From the NCBI GenBank assembly GCA_030038175.1, contig JASHPN010000399.1, forward strand, positions 1 to 38,106: a stretch of DNA of 38,106 nucleotides, in the 5' to 3' direction. The notes under the pieces were generated by a model. That model saw only the letters and a list, made by a program, of their open reading frames with translations. It did no database searches and was not told where the DNA came from. This stretch comes from Verrucomicrobiia bacterium (lineage in GTDB: Bacteria; Verrucomicrobiota; Verrucomicrobiia; Limisphaerales; UBA11358). The position numbers and the translations under genes are program-made. Of the stretch, positions 8,469 to 18,065 are shown piece by piece. The first letter of the stretch is position 1. Every line of letters begins with the position of its first letter.

Positions 8469-9557
8469 ATGACGGAAACTTTAAAGATGAATGAGCCGGT
8501 CACGGAAAAACGTGAAGAACCCAAAATGCGGCGCCAGGCGCTCCAACTCGGGGCGGACAGTTTCGCCGCCAAGACCAATGACGTCAGCGCGTCGGACAGC
8601 ATCCGCAATCTGGTTCGGCGCATTGAACTGGCCGACCAGGCGGGCCTGGACGTTTTTGGCGTCGGCGAACATCATCGCAAGGAATATCTCGATTCCGCGC
8701 CCTCTTTGATCCTGGCCGCAGCCGCCACTCGAACGCGACGCATTCGCCTGAGCAGTGCAGTCACTGTTTTAAGCGCAGCGGACCCCGTCCGCGTGTTTCA
8801 ACAATTTGCCACGCTTGATTTGCTTTCGGAAGGACGCGCAGAAATGGTCGTTGGCCGCGGCTCGTTCGTTGAGTCATTTCCTTTGTTTGGTTTGAAGCTC
8901 GAAGATTACGACGACGTCTTTGCGGAAAAATTGGATTTACTCCTGAAGTTGCGGGAAAACGAATTTGTCCATTGGTCGGGGAAATTTCGCCCCGCGCTGA
9001 CCGGACAGGGCGTCTATCCGCGCCCGATCCAGAATCCACTGCCGATTTGGGTGGGCGTGGGCGGTACGCCGGAATCGTTCGCCCGCGCCGGAATGCTGGG
9101 ATTGCCGCTCATGGTTGCGATCATTGGCGGCGAGACGCGGCGGTTTCGTCCGCTGGTGGACCTTTACCGGGAATACGGCCGGCGCGCCGGGCATTCGCCG
9201 GAGAAATTGAAAGTGGGCGTCCATGCCGTCGGCTACGTCGCTGACACCACCCAAAAGGCGATTGACGATTTCTTCCCGGGTTACGCGAAGACGTTTACGA
9301 AGATCGGCAAGGAGCGCGGCTGGCCGCCGGTTACGCGCGCTCAATTTGACGCGCTGCGGGGCGAGCACGGCTCCTTTCTGGTCGGCAATCCGGAGGAAGT
9401 CGCCGAAAAGCTCTTGCGCCACAGCGACGCGCTGGGCGGAATCTCGCGGCTGACGTTCCAAATGGACGTCGCGGAATTGTCGCAACTGAACTTTCTGCGC
9501 GGCATCGAACTGCTGGGGACAAAAGTCGCGCCCATTGTGCGCAAGGAAACGGCGTGA
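8469..9557 (+). CDS. LLM class flavin-dependent oxidoreductase (luciferase-like)
   Basis: LVRRIELADQAGLDVFGVGEHHRKEYLDSAPSLILAAAATRTRRIRLSSAVTVLSAADPVRVFQQFATLDLLSEGRAEMVVGRGSF. Start set at ATG 8469 because the 8025 ORF start overlaps the antisense rhodanese gene. Confidence 0.88.
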   Translation: MTETLKMNEPVTEKREEPKMRRQALQLGADSFAAKTNDVSASDSIRNLVRRIELADQAGLDVFGVGEHHRKEYLDSAPSLILAAAATRTRRIRLSSAVTVLSAADPVRVFQQFATLDLLSEGRAEMVVGRGSFVESFPLFGLKLEDYDDVFAEKLDLLLKLRENEFVHWSGKFRPALTGQGVYPRPIQNPLPIWVGVGGTPESFARAGMLGLPLMVAIIGGETRRFRPLVDLYREYGRRAGHSPEKLKVGVHAVGYVADTTQKAIDDFFPGYAKTFTKIGKERGWPPVTRAQFDALRGEHGSFLVGNPEEVAEKLLRHSDALGGISRLTFQMDVAELSQLNFLRGIELLGTKVAPIVRKETA

Positions 9558-9578
9558 AGCCGATTCAGCCGCGCATGA

Positions 9579-10511
9579 TTAGTGACCGCTGACCATTGGA
9601 TGCGCACCGGCGCCCACGCCATACCACTCATTAATCAGCGCCGCCAGGTCATTCATTACCCGGCGTTTCCGGCCCATCGTCCAGAGACCCTCCACGTGCA
9701 ATCGCATTTGACGGACAGTTCCATCTTCCGTGCGCACATGCAAAATCACATGAGCGATGCCCGCCAGGGCGGTTGTGCTGCGGCCATGCGCCCGCCGCTC
9801 GATTTGGACGATGTGATCGCGCGCCAGGTCAAATTGTTCCACGTCCCCGCGAAACGCCAGCCGTTCCGGCGTCACCCACAGCGCGCCCATGTCCTCTTCG
9901 ATCGCCCCAAATTGTTTTTTCGCCCCCGGGTCCGCATTTGAAACGCCGATCAAGGTCGCGCCTTTCAATTGCTCTGCCGCAATGCCCATCGTTTTCAGCC
10001 GCCGGGCAATTACCAGCCTTTCCACCGGCGACCAGATCAGCACCCACAATTGCAGCATCTGAACGCCAATCAAAACCCCGATCACCGGCAAAATATCCGC
10101 CTGGACGCCGATCAGGCCCAACGCCCGCAGGAATGGCGACAACAATCCTGCCACCATAAACCCGATGCCCAACCCGAGGGTCAGCAGGACCAGGATATTG
10201 GCGAAAAAAACTTTTACTTTCACTGAAGACCAGACCGGCCGCTGATAATTAAACGTGAGACAACAAGTGAGGATGGCAATTAAATATCCCACCACCCCCG
10301 GCGCCAGGAACAATGCGCCCACAAAGAAAAGAATGAACATGCGAACGATGGCCGGCGCCGACTCGGCCGCAGAGTTTTCGGGCCGCTGAGTTTGATATCC
10401 CGGGTGGATGGCGCACCAGTATCCGATGCCGCTGAAGAAAATGATGACCCCCAACATCATCGCCCATTTCAGGACGATGCGCGGCGTCGAAACCGGTTTG
10501 GCTGGTTCCAT
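9579..10511 (-). CDS. Hypothetical multi-pass membrane protein with soluble C-terminal domain
   Basis: About four TM segments then a soluble domain (ALWVTPERLAFRGDVEQFDLARDHIVQIERR). Confidence 0.65.
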   Translation of the reverse strand: MEPAKPVSTPRIVLKWAMMLGVIIFFSGIGYWCAIHPGYQTQRPENSAAESAPAIVRMFILFFVGALFLAPGVVGYLIAILTCCLTFNYQRPVWSSVKVKVFFANILVLLTLGLGIGFMVAGLLSPFLRALGLIGVQADILPVIGVLIGVQMLQLWVLIWSPVERLVIARRLKTMGIAAEQLKGATLIGVSNADPGAKKQFGAIEEDMGALWVTPERLAFRGDVEQFDLARDHIVQIERRAHGRSTTALAGIAHVILHVRTEDGTVRQMRLHVEGLWTMGRKRRVMNDLAALINEWYGVGAGAHPMVSGH

Positions 10512-10641
10512 AGGCTTGTGCAATCCATCGACGGAGTGCGTTCATGATTCCCCTTGCGCGCCAAAATGCAATCGTAAACTATACGTTTTCTTTGGTCAAA
10601 TATTTCTGTTTTCTTCATTCTTTTTCTGTATCCTTTAGAAG

Positions 10642-11964
10642 ATGATGACGAACCATCCCAACGAGTCGCGGGTAATTGAATCGTTTCGGAAGGCCCCTGC
10701 GCCCTCTGGACAGCCTAAATGGCTGGCGCCTCTGCGCACCGCCGGCCTTGCGAATTTTACCGAACTGGGCTTTCCCACGCTCCGCGACGAGGACTGGCGG
10801 TTCACCAACGTCGCGCCCATCGCCGGATTGCCGTTTACCCCCGCCCGTCCGGTGATCGTCAATGGCGCGGAAAGCAAAATCCTAGGCGCCGCCCCGTTTT
10901 CCCAATTGCCCGGCTGCCGGCTCGTCTTCGTCAATGGCTTCTTTTCGCCGGAATTGTCGCGGCTGACCGCTCTTCCCGGCGGCGTCAGGGTCGAGAGCAT
11001 TTCCCGGGCGCTGGGCGCCGACGCGGCTCTCATTGAAAAGCACCTCGGCAAATATGCCCGCACGGCCGACAATGCCTTTGCAGCTCTTAACCAGGCCTTT
11101 TTCGCGGACGGCGCGTTCATTTCCATTCCCGATGGCGTCGCATTGGCCGAACCCGTTCAACTCGTTTATATCTCGTCAGCCAAAGAGAACGGCGAAACCT
11201 TCCAGCCGCGCAATCTCGTCATCGCCGGCGCGAACAGCAAGGCCACCATCGTGGAAAGCTATTTGTGCACGCGCAACGCCGCCTATTTTACCAATGCTGT
11301 CACCGAAATTATCGCCGGCGACAACGCGGTGCTCGAGCACTTGAAATTCCAGGACGAAGCCGCCACCGCATTTCATATGGCGACGCTTGCCGGCGAATTT
11401 GGCCGCGCGTGCAATGTGACTCTTCATTCCTTTGCGCTGGGCGCAAAGCTTTCGCGCAATAACATCCGCACCCGCCTGGCCGGCGAAGGGCTCGAGTGCA
11501 TCCTGAATGGGCTCTACCTCACCCGGGATGAACAATTGGCGGACCATCACATGGTGGTCGAGCACGCGCAGCCGCATTGCGCCAGCCACGAATATTTCAA
11601 CGGCATCCTGGACGACAAATCCAAAGGCGTGTTTCATGGCCGCATTTACGTCCATCCCATCGCGCAAAAGACCGACGCCAAACAGACTAACAAAAACCTT
11701 TTGCTCTCCGACGACGCCACCGCGGACACCAAGCCGCAGTTGGAAATTTACGCCGATGACGTCAAATGCACGCACGGCGCGACCGTGGGGCAATTGAATG
11801 AGGAAAGCATTTTCTACCTGCGCGCCCGGGGCATTCCCCAGGCCACCGCCCGGAGGATGCTGATTCACGCGTTTGCCGGGGAAATCGTCGAACGCATCCG
11901 GTGCGAACCCGTTCGCGAAGAACTGGACAAACTCGTCTGGGACCGGCTGGAAAACAGGCTTTGA
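10642..11964 (+). CDS. sufD: Fe-S cluster assembly protein SufD
   Basis: EDWRFTNVAPI at N-terminus; SufBD core YVHPIAQKTDAKQTNKNLLLSDDATADTKPQLEIYADDVKCTHGATVGQL. Confidence 0.94.
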   Translation: MMTNHPNESRVIESFRKAPAPSGQPKWLAPLRTAGLANFTELGFPTLRDEDWRFTNVAPIAGLPFTPARPVIVNGAESKILGAAPFSQLPGCRLVFVNGFFSPELSRLTALPGGVRVESISRALGADAALIEKHLGKYARTADNAFAALNQAFFADGAFISIPDGVALAEPVQLVYISSAKENGETFQPRNLVIAGANSKATIVESYLCTRNAAYFTNAVTEIIAGDNAVLEHLKFQDEAATAFHMATLAGEFGRACNVTLHSFALGAKLSRNNIRTRLAGEGLECILNGLYLTRDEQLADHHMVVEHAQPHCASHEYFNGILDDKSKGVFHGRIYVHPIAQKTDAKQTNKNLLLSDDATADTKPQLEIYADDVKCTHGATVGQLNEESIFYLRARGIPQATARRMLIHAFAGEIVERIRCEPVREELDKLVWDRLENRL

Positions 11965-12035
11965 ACGGTTTTGAGGGAGAAAGCCGGGTCCGCGACGCTC
12001 TGGCTTAAATTCCCAGCCTGGAGTAGAATGCCAGC

Positions 12036-12491
12036 ATGTTCGACGACATCAATGACCTCTATCAGCAGGTCATCCTTGATCATTGCAAAAAGCCGCGCAA
12101 TTTCCATGAAATGGCGCAAGCAACGTGCTCCGCTCAAGGCCATAACCCCCTCTGCGGGGACCAGCTCAAACTCTTTCTTTCGCTCGAGGGCGATAAGATT
12201 TCCGATGTCAGCTTTGTCGGCTCAGGGTGCTGCATTTCCAAGGCCTCGGCCTCCCTGCTCACGGAATTTGCCAAAGGCAAAACCAGGGCGGACGTGGAAA
12301 CGATGTTTGAGCGCGTTCACGAAATGGTGACGACCGGCAAAGTGCTGGGCGACGTCGGCAAACTTGCGGTCTTTGCCGGCGTCCACAAATATCCCGCCCG
12401 GGTCAAATGCGCCATTCTTTCGTGGCACGCCCTGATGGCCGCCCTCAAAGGCGATCAAAAACCGGTCACCACCGAGAACGAACAGGCCTGA
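12036..12491 (+). CDS. sufU: SUF system NifU-like Fe-S cluster assembly protein
   Basis: LYQQVILDHCKKPRNF...HNPLCGDQLKLFLSLEGDKISDVSFVGSGCCISKASASLLTEFAKGK...RVKCAILSWHALMAALKG. Confidence 0.93.
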   Translation: MFDDINDLYQQVILDHCKKPRNFHEMAQATCSAQGHNPLCGDQLKLFLSLEGDKISDVSFVGSGCCISKASASLLTEFAKGKTRADVETMFERVHEMVTTGKVLGDVGKLAVFAGVHKYPARVKCAILSWHALMAALKGDQKPVTTENEQA

Positions 12492-12494
12492 GCC

Positions 12495-13859
12495 GTGAAA
12501 TCCGTCGCGATCATCGGCGCGGGCATTACCGGTTTGACCACGGCCTTTTGCCTCAAGCGCAAAGGCATTCCGGTGACGCTCTATGAAGCCGGCGCGCGGG
12601 CGGGTGGCGTCATTGAATCCGTGCGCCGGGAAGGGTTCCTGGCCGAGTCCGGCCCCAACACCATTCTTGAAACGTCGCCGGAAGTTTCCCAACTCATCGC
12701 CGATTTGAATTTGCAATCGCGCCGTCTTTACACGGACCCGGGCGCGGAAGCCCGATACGTTGTGCGGGCCGGGCGGCCGGTCGCGATGCCCTCGTCCCAA
12801 CTCGGCCTCTTCACGTCCCCGTTGTTGAGCGTCCGGGCGAAACTGGCGCTGTTGCGGGAGCCCTTTGTGCCGCGGCGGCGCGATGGCAGGGAGGAGAGCG
12901 TGGCGGACTTTGTGGCACGCCGTTTGAATGCGGAATTTCTCGAACGCCTTGTGGACGCGCTGGTGGCCGGGATTTACGCGGGCGATCCGCGCCGGCTCTC
13001 CGTGCAACAGGCGTTGCCCCGGCTGGCGCAGCTCGAAACCCAATATGGTTCGCTCATCAAGGGACAAATTCGCGGCGCGCGCGAACGGCGGAAATCCGGG
13101 CAGACGGCCCGGGACCGCGCCCCAAAATTCTCTTTTGACGAAGGATTGCAAGTGCTGCCGGACACGCTGGCCACGCAACTGGGCAGTGCGCTGAAACTCA
13201 ATGCCCCGGTCGGGCGTCTCGCCAAAAATGGAAACGTCTGGCGTGTCAGCGCCGCCGGTGGCGAAGGAGATTACGCCGCGGTGATTTATTGCGGCACGGC
13301 CTTTCGGCTGGCGGAATTGCAGGTGGCAGCGCCCGCGCCGGTGGATTTGTCGCTCTTCGCGCAAATCCGCTACGCGCCCGTGGCGAGCGTCGTCCTGGGT
13401 TTTCGGCAGGCGGACGTGGCGCACCGCTGCCAGGGATTTGGAATGCTCATCCCGGGAATGGAAGGGTTCAAAATTCTCGGAACGATTTTTTCCTCGGCGC
13501 TTTTTCCGAATCGCGCGCCGGCCGGCCATGTCTTGCTGTCCAGCTACCTGGGGGGCGAACGTCATCCGGAACTGGCCGCGCTTCCGGCGGAGGAACTGAC
13601 ACGGCTGACGCGGGAAGATTTGCGCGCGCTGCTTGGCGCGAATGGCAGCCCGGTCTTTCAACATACCGCGCTTTATCCCAGGGCCATTCCCCAATACAAT
13701 CTTGGTTACGGGCAATTCAAAGATTTGATGAACCAAATCGAGTCCACGGCGCCCGGCCTGTTTTTCGCCGGCCATTTTCGCGACGGCGTTTCGCTGGGCG
13801 ACTCCATTACCGCCGGCTGCAAGATGGCCGGCCGCGTTGAGAAATTTTTATTCCAATGA
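12495..13859 (+). CDS. hemY: Protoporphyrinogen oxidase (HemY type)
   Basis: FAD motif VAIIGAGITGLTTAFCLKRKGIPVTLYEAGARAGGVIES; C-terminal LFFAGHFRDGVSLGDSITAGCKMA. Confidence 0.9.
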   Translation: MKSVAIIGAGITGLTTAFCLKRKGIPVTLYEAGARAGGVIESVRREGFLAESGPNTILETSPEVSQLIADLNLQSRRLYTDPGAEARYVVRAGRPVAMPSSQLGLFTSPLLSVRAKLALLREPFVPRRRDGREESVADFVARRLNAEFLERLVDALVAGIYAGDPRRLSVQQALPRLAQLETQYGSLIKGQIRGARERRKSGQTARDRAPKFSFDEGLQVLPDTLATQLGSALKLNAPVGRLAKNGNVWRVSAAGGEGDYAAVIYCGTAFRLAELQVAAPAPVDLSLFAQIRYAPVASVVLGFRQADVAHRCQGFGMLIPGMEGFKILGTIFSSALFPNRAPAGHVLLSSYLGGERHPELAALPAEELTRLTREDLRALLGANGSPVFQHTALYPRAIPQYNLGYGQFKDLMNQIESTAPGLFFAGHFRDGVSLGDSITAGCKMAGRVEKFLFQ

Positions 13860-14869
13860 ACAAAGGCATCCTGTTGGTCAACCTCGGTTCGCCGGATTCC
13901 ACCACCGTCGGCGATGTCCGGCGTTATTTGCGCGAATTTCTGATGGACGGGCGGGTTTTGGATGCGCCGTGGCCGGTCCGTTTTTGCGTCGTTCATTTTG
14001 GAATCCTGCCCTCGCGTCCCAAAGCAACGGCGCACGCCTACGAAAAGATATGGACGCCGGAAGGCTCGCCCCTGATCGTGACCAGCCGGCGGGTGCAACA
14101 GAAATTGCAGGCGGTGGTGAACGTTCCGGTGGAACTGGCCATGCGTTATCAAAATCCGTCCATTGAGAGCGCACTCCGGAACCTGCGCGGCCTCCAGGTG
14201 GATGATTTGCTCCTGATTCCGCTCTTTCCGCATTACGCGATGTCCAGTTATGAATCGGCGGTCGCGCGCGTGCAGGAGGTGGCGGAGCAGGTATCGCCCG
14301 GAATGAAAGTGACCGTCCAGCCGCCCTGGTACGATCTGCCCGATTACATCGCGGCCCTCGTGGCGAGCGCGGAAAAGGATTTAAAGGGCGGTTACGATCA
14401 TTTGCTGTTTAGTTTTCACGGAATACCGGAGCGGCATTTGCGGAAATCCGACCCCTCCCATAGCCACTGCCTGGCCAGCCCCAATTGTTGCGAGGGGTCC
14501 GGCCCGGCGCACGCGACCTGTTACCGCGCGCAATGTTTCAAAACCGTCGCGGCCTTCGTCGCGAGGGCAAATGTGCCGCCCGACCGCTATTCGGTTTCAT
14601 TTCAGTCGCGCCTGGGAAAAGACCCATGGTTGAAGCCCTACACGGATTATGTGCTGGCCGAATTGCCGAAGCGCGGCGTGAAAAAACTCCTGGTCATCTG
14701 CCCGGCATTTGTCTCGGATTGCCTTGAAACCATTGAAGAAATCGGCCTGCGCGGCCGGGACACGTTCATGGAAGCCGGCGGCAAAGAATTTGCGCAAATA
14801 CCATGCCTGAACGAACATCCCGCCTGGATTTCCACCCTGGAAAGAATGGCGCGCGGTTTTCTTTCCTGA
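13856..14869 (+). CDS. hemH: Ferrochelatase
   Basis: KGILLVNLGSPDSTTVGDVRRYLREFLMD; FSFHGIPERHL; SFQSRLGKDPWLKPYTD. ATGA overlap with hemY. Confidence 0.95.
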   Translation: MNKGILLVNLGSPDSTTVGDVRRYLREFLMDGRVLDAPWPVRFCVVHFGILPSRPKATAHAYEKIWTPEGSPLIVTSRRVQQKLQAVVNVPVELAMRYQNPSIESALRNLRGLQVDDLLLIPLFPHYAMSSYESAVARVQEVAEQVSPGMKVTVQPPWYDLPDYIAALVASAEKDLKGGYDHLLFSFHGIPERHLRKSDPSHSHCLASPNCCEGSGPAHATCYRAQCFKTVAAFVARANVPPDRYSVSFQSRLGKDPWLKPYTDYVLAELPKRGVKKLLVICPAFVSDCLETIEEIGLRGRDTFMEAGGKEFAQIPCLNEHPAWISTLERMARGFLS

Positions 14870-14870
14870 A

Positions 14871-15905
14871 CTATTCGACCGCTTGCGCGTCGTGATTCGT
14901 TTCGATTTTGGAACTGCGTCCGGCGCGCTCGGCCCTCGCCTCTTTATAGCATTCGGGACAAATGCCGTGGGTGAAGACGGCGTCCGAGTGCTCGGAAATG
15001 TAGGCTTCCACCTGCTGCCAGTAGCCCTGATCGTCCCGAATGCGCTTGCAACTGGCGCAAATCGGAAGCAACCCCGCCAGAGTCTTGGCGCAGCTCAGCG
15101 CCTCCGTAAGTTCCTGGATTAATTTGAGCCGCTCGTTTTCCTGCCGCTTTCTGAAGGTGATGTCCCGCCCAATCACGGAAGCGCCGCTGATTTTATTTTC
15201 GCCGTTCTTCATGGGCGATATCGTAACCGAAACCGGAACCTGCATTCCGCCCTTGCGGACCCGTGTCGTTTCGGAACGGCCCACGTGGTCGCCACGCTTG
15301 ATCCGCTCCATAGTGTCAATCAGTTCATCCAACCGCTCGTCGGGATACAAAATGGACACGTTGCGCCCGATAATCTCACCCGCGCGAAAGCCATAGACGC
15401 GTTCGGCCGACCGGTTCCAACTGACCACCGTGCCGTCCAGTTTGACGCCGTAGATCGCGTCGTCGCTGGATTCGACAATGTTGGCCAGAAAGCGCACCAG
15501 GATTTCGGCGTGCGCGCGGGCGCGGCGCGTCTGGGCCGATTCGATTTCGCGTTCGACCGCCGGGACCAGCCGCGACAGGTTCGATTTGACCAGATAATCG
15601 CTGGCGCCGGCCTTCATCATGGCAACGGCGGTTTCTTCGCCAAAAACGCCGGAAATGATAATGAAAGGGACATCGGAGTTTTTCTCGCGAACGATTTTGA
15701 GGGCATCCGGGCCGCTGAACTGGGGCATGACGTAATCCGAGAGAATCACGTCCCACGCATGCCGGGGAAGCGCAGCCCGCAATTCCTCGGCCGTCTGGAC
15801 CCGCTCAGACAATGGCTCGTACCCGCCCTCTTTTAACCGTTCCAATAGAAGTGCCGCATCGTTTTCCGAATCTTCTATCACCAAAATATGTAGTAATCTT
15901 CCCAT
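14871..15905 (-). CDS. Response-regulator receiver + PAS protein with C-terminal Cys motif, no kinase or HTH output visible
   Basis: REC domain (LHILVIEDSENDAALLLERL...DVILSDYVMPQFSG), PAS domain (DAIYGVKLDGTVVSWNRSAERVYGF), then LLPICASCKRIRDDQGYWQQVEAYISEHSDAVFTHGICPEC. Confidence 0.85.
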   Translation of the reverse strand: MGRLLHILVIEDSENDAALLLERLKEGGYEPLSERVQTAEELRAALPRHAWDVILSDYVMPQFSGPDALKIVREKNSDVPFIIISGVFGEETAVAMMKAGASDYLVKSNLSRLVPAVEREIESAQTRRARAHAEILVRFLANIVESSDDAIYGVKLDGTVVSWNRSAERVYGFRAGEIIGRNVSILYPDERLDELIDTMERIKRGDHVGRSETTRVRKGGMQVPVSVTISPMKNGENKISGASVIGRDITFRKRQENERLKLIQELTEALSCAKTLAGLLPICASCKRIRDDQGYWQQVEAYISEHSDAVFTHGICPECYKEARAERAGRSSKIETNHDAQAVE

Positions 15906-16030
15906 AACGTCTAAATGCCATTGCAAATTGCAGCGAAATACCCGCCGTATGTATGTTTTAGCAAATACCGTTCCCGCAAATAGTTCCAGACAAACTTTGA
16001 TATTTTTTCATCAGCAGCTAAACTGGAAGT

Positions 16031-16210
16031 GTGGAAATTTCAGAAACCATCTCGTGCCCGTTTTGCGGGCAATTCAATGAAATCGGACTCGACACCAGTC
16101 TGGACCGGCAGACTTTTATCACCGATTGCGAGGTCTGTTGCCGGCCATTCGAAGTCACCGCCGAATGCGAGGCTGGTGAAATTCTGAACTTGGAGACCAT
16201 TGCAAATTGA
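16031..16210 (+). CDS. CPXCG motif-containing cysteine-rich mini-protein (59 aa)
   Basis: GTG-start ORF reads (M)EISETISCPFCGQFNEIGLDTSLDRQTFITDCEVCCRPFEVTAECEAGEILNLETIAN*. Absent from the ORF track (GTG start, short). Confidence 0.82.
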   Translation: MEISETISCPFCGQFNEIGLDTSLDRQTFITDCEVCCRPFEVTAECEAGEILNLETIAN

Positions 16211-16225
16211 GGCAGGCTTTGCATC

Positions 16226-16537
16226 ATGCAATTTGAGAATGCAGTATTCTGGATTTATATTGTGCTGCTGCTGATCGGCGGGCTCATCGGCTTTTTTAAA
16301 GCCCACAGCAAGATTTCCCTGACCACCTCGGCAGTAGCCGCCGCCCTTTTGATTTTGACCCGTATCGGAATTTTTGAACCTTCCTTCGGGCGCAAACTGG
16401 CGGACGTCATCATGGTGATTCTTCTGATTGTATTCGCCATTCGTTTGGGGAAAACCAAAAAATTCATTCCCAGCGGTTTGATGCTCATCCTCACCGTCGT
16501 GGTGCTCGCACTGTTGAATTTTAATAGAACCTGGTAA
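16226..16537 (+). CDS. TMEM14-like small membrane protein
   Basis: IYIVLLLIGGLIGFFKAHSKISLTTSAVAAALLILTRIG...PSGLMLILTVVVLALL; size and GFxKAxSxxSL pattern typical of TMEM14/UPF0136. Confidence 0.72.
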   Translation: MQFENAVFWIYIVLLLIGGLIGFFKAHSKISLTTSAVAAALLILTRIGIFEPSFGRKLADVIMVILLIVFAIRLGKTKKFIPSGLMLILTVVVLALLNFNRTW

Positions 16538-16540
16538 TTC

Positions 16541-18061
16541 ATGCCTAAAAGAAACGACATCCATTCCGTCCTCATCATCGGCGCCGGCCCCATTATCATC
16601 GGCCAGGCCTGCGAATTTGATTATTCAGGCACACAGGCCTGCAAAGCGCTCAAAGAGGAGGGCTATCGCGTGGTGCTGGTCAATTCAAACCCCGCCACCA
16701 TCATGACCGACCCGGAATTTGCCGACCGCACCTACATTGAGCCGATCACGCCCGAGACCCTCGAAAAAATCATCGTGCGGGAAAAAGACGCCGTGCAGAA
16801 GTCTCTCGCCAAAAACGGCAAGGGAAAGGCGAATAAACTGGTTTTGCTTCCGACCCTGGGCGGCCAAACGGCCCTCAACACGGCCATGTCCCTCCATCGT
16901 TCCGGCATTCTGCAAAAACATGGCGTTGAAATGATTGGCGCCAAGCCCGAGGCCATCCACAAAGGCGAAGACCGCGAGGCTTTCAAGCAGTTGATGCTCT
17001 CCATCGGCCTGGACGTCCCCATTTCCGGCACCGCGCACGACATGAACGAAGCGCGGGCCGTCGCCGAGAAAATCGGCCGCTTTCCGCTCATCATCCGGCC
17101 CGCCTTCACCCTGGGTGGCACCGGCGGCGGCATTGCCTATAATCGCGACGAATTTGAGGAAATTGCCCGGCGCGGAATGGACCTTTCCCCGGTTTCTGAA
17201 ATTCTCGTTGAGGAATCTCTGCTGGGCTGGAAGGAATATGAAATGGAAGTGATGCGGGACAAGGCCGACAATTGCGTCATTATCTGCTCCATCGAAAACT
17301 TTGACCCGATGGGCGTGCATACCGGCGACAGCATCACCGTCGCCCCCATTCAAACGCTCACGGACAAGGAATACCAAATTATGCGGGACCAAAGTTTTGC
17401 CGTGATTCGGGCGGTCGGTGTGGAAACGGGCGGTTCGAACATCCAGTTTGGCGTCAATCCCGAAAATGGCCGGATGGTCATCATCGAAATGAACCCGCGC
17501 GTGTCCCGAAGCTCGGCCCTGGCGTCGAAGGCCACCGGTTTTCCCATCGCAAAAATCGCCGCAAAACTGGCCGTCGGTTATCTGCTCGATGAAATCAAAA
17601 ACGATATTACCCGCGAAACCCCGGCCAGTTTTGAGCCGACCATAGATTATGTCGTCACGAAAATTCCGCGGTTTGCCTTTGAGAAATTTCCGCAGGCCGA
17701 CCCGACGCTAACCACGCAGATGAAGAGCGTGGGTGAAGCCATGGCGATTGGCCGGACATTCAAGGAAAGCCTTCAGAAATGCCTGCGTTCGCTGGAAATC
17801 GGCCGGGCCGGCCTGGGCGGGGACGGCAAACCCTGGCGCGTCGGCGCCGACGTCTATGGTGACCGGGACATTTTGCCGCGCGATCTGATCTCGCGGAAGC
17901 TGTCGGTCCCCAATGCCGAGCGGATCTTTTTCATTCGCCACGCCTTGCGGGCCGGTTTCAGCATCGAGGAGATTTTCAATCTTACGAAGATTGACCCCTG
18001 GTTTTTGGCTCAGATCAAGGAAATCGTGGATTTTGAAGAAGAACTGGCGTCGGTCGGATGA
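16541..18061 (+). CDS. carB: Carbamoyl-phosphate synthase large subunit, N-terminal half only (506 aa)
   Basis: [61 protein letters not shown]; ends [24 protein letters not shown], about mid-length of a normal ~1070-aa CarB. Confidence 0.95.
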   Translation: MPKRNDIHSVLIIGAGPIIIGQACEFDYSGTQACKALKEEGYRVVLVNSNPATIMTDPEFADRTYIEPITPETLEKIIVREKDAVQKSLAKNGKGKANKLVLLPTLGGQTALNTAMSLHRSGILQKHGVEMIGAKPEAIHKGEDREAFKQLMLSIGLDVPISGTAHDMNEARAVAEKIGRFPLIIRPAFTLGGTGGGIAYNRDEFEEIARRGMDLSPVSEILVEESLLGWKEYEMEVMRDKADNCVIICSIENFDPMGVHTGDSITVAPIQTLTDKEYQIMRDQSFAVIRAVGVETGGSNIQFGVNPENGRMVIIEMNPRVSRSSALASKATGFPIAKIAAKLAVGYLLDEIKNDITRETPASFEPTIDYVVTKIPRFAFEKFPQADPTLTTQMKSVGEAMAIGRTFKESLQKCLRSLEIGRAGLGGDGKPWRVGADVYGDRDILPRDLISRKLSVPNAERIFFIRHALRAGFSIEEIFNLTKIDPWFLAQIKEIVDFEEELASVG

Positions 18062-18065
18062 ATAC

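Noticed and set aside
12222-13775. 517-aa minus-strand ORF
   Set aside because: Antisense of sufU/hemY; composition typical of shadow ORFs.
14485-14580. Cys-rich insertion in ferrochelatase (HCLASPNCCEGSGPAHATCYRAQC) as a novelty
   Set aside because: This Cys-containing pattern is familiar from many bacterial ferrochelatases and is not unusual.
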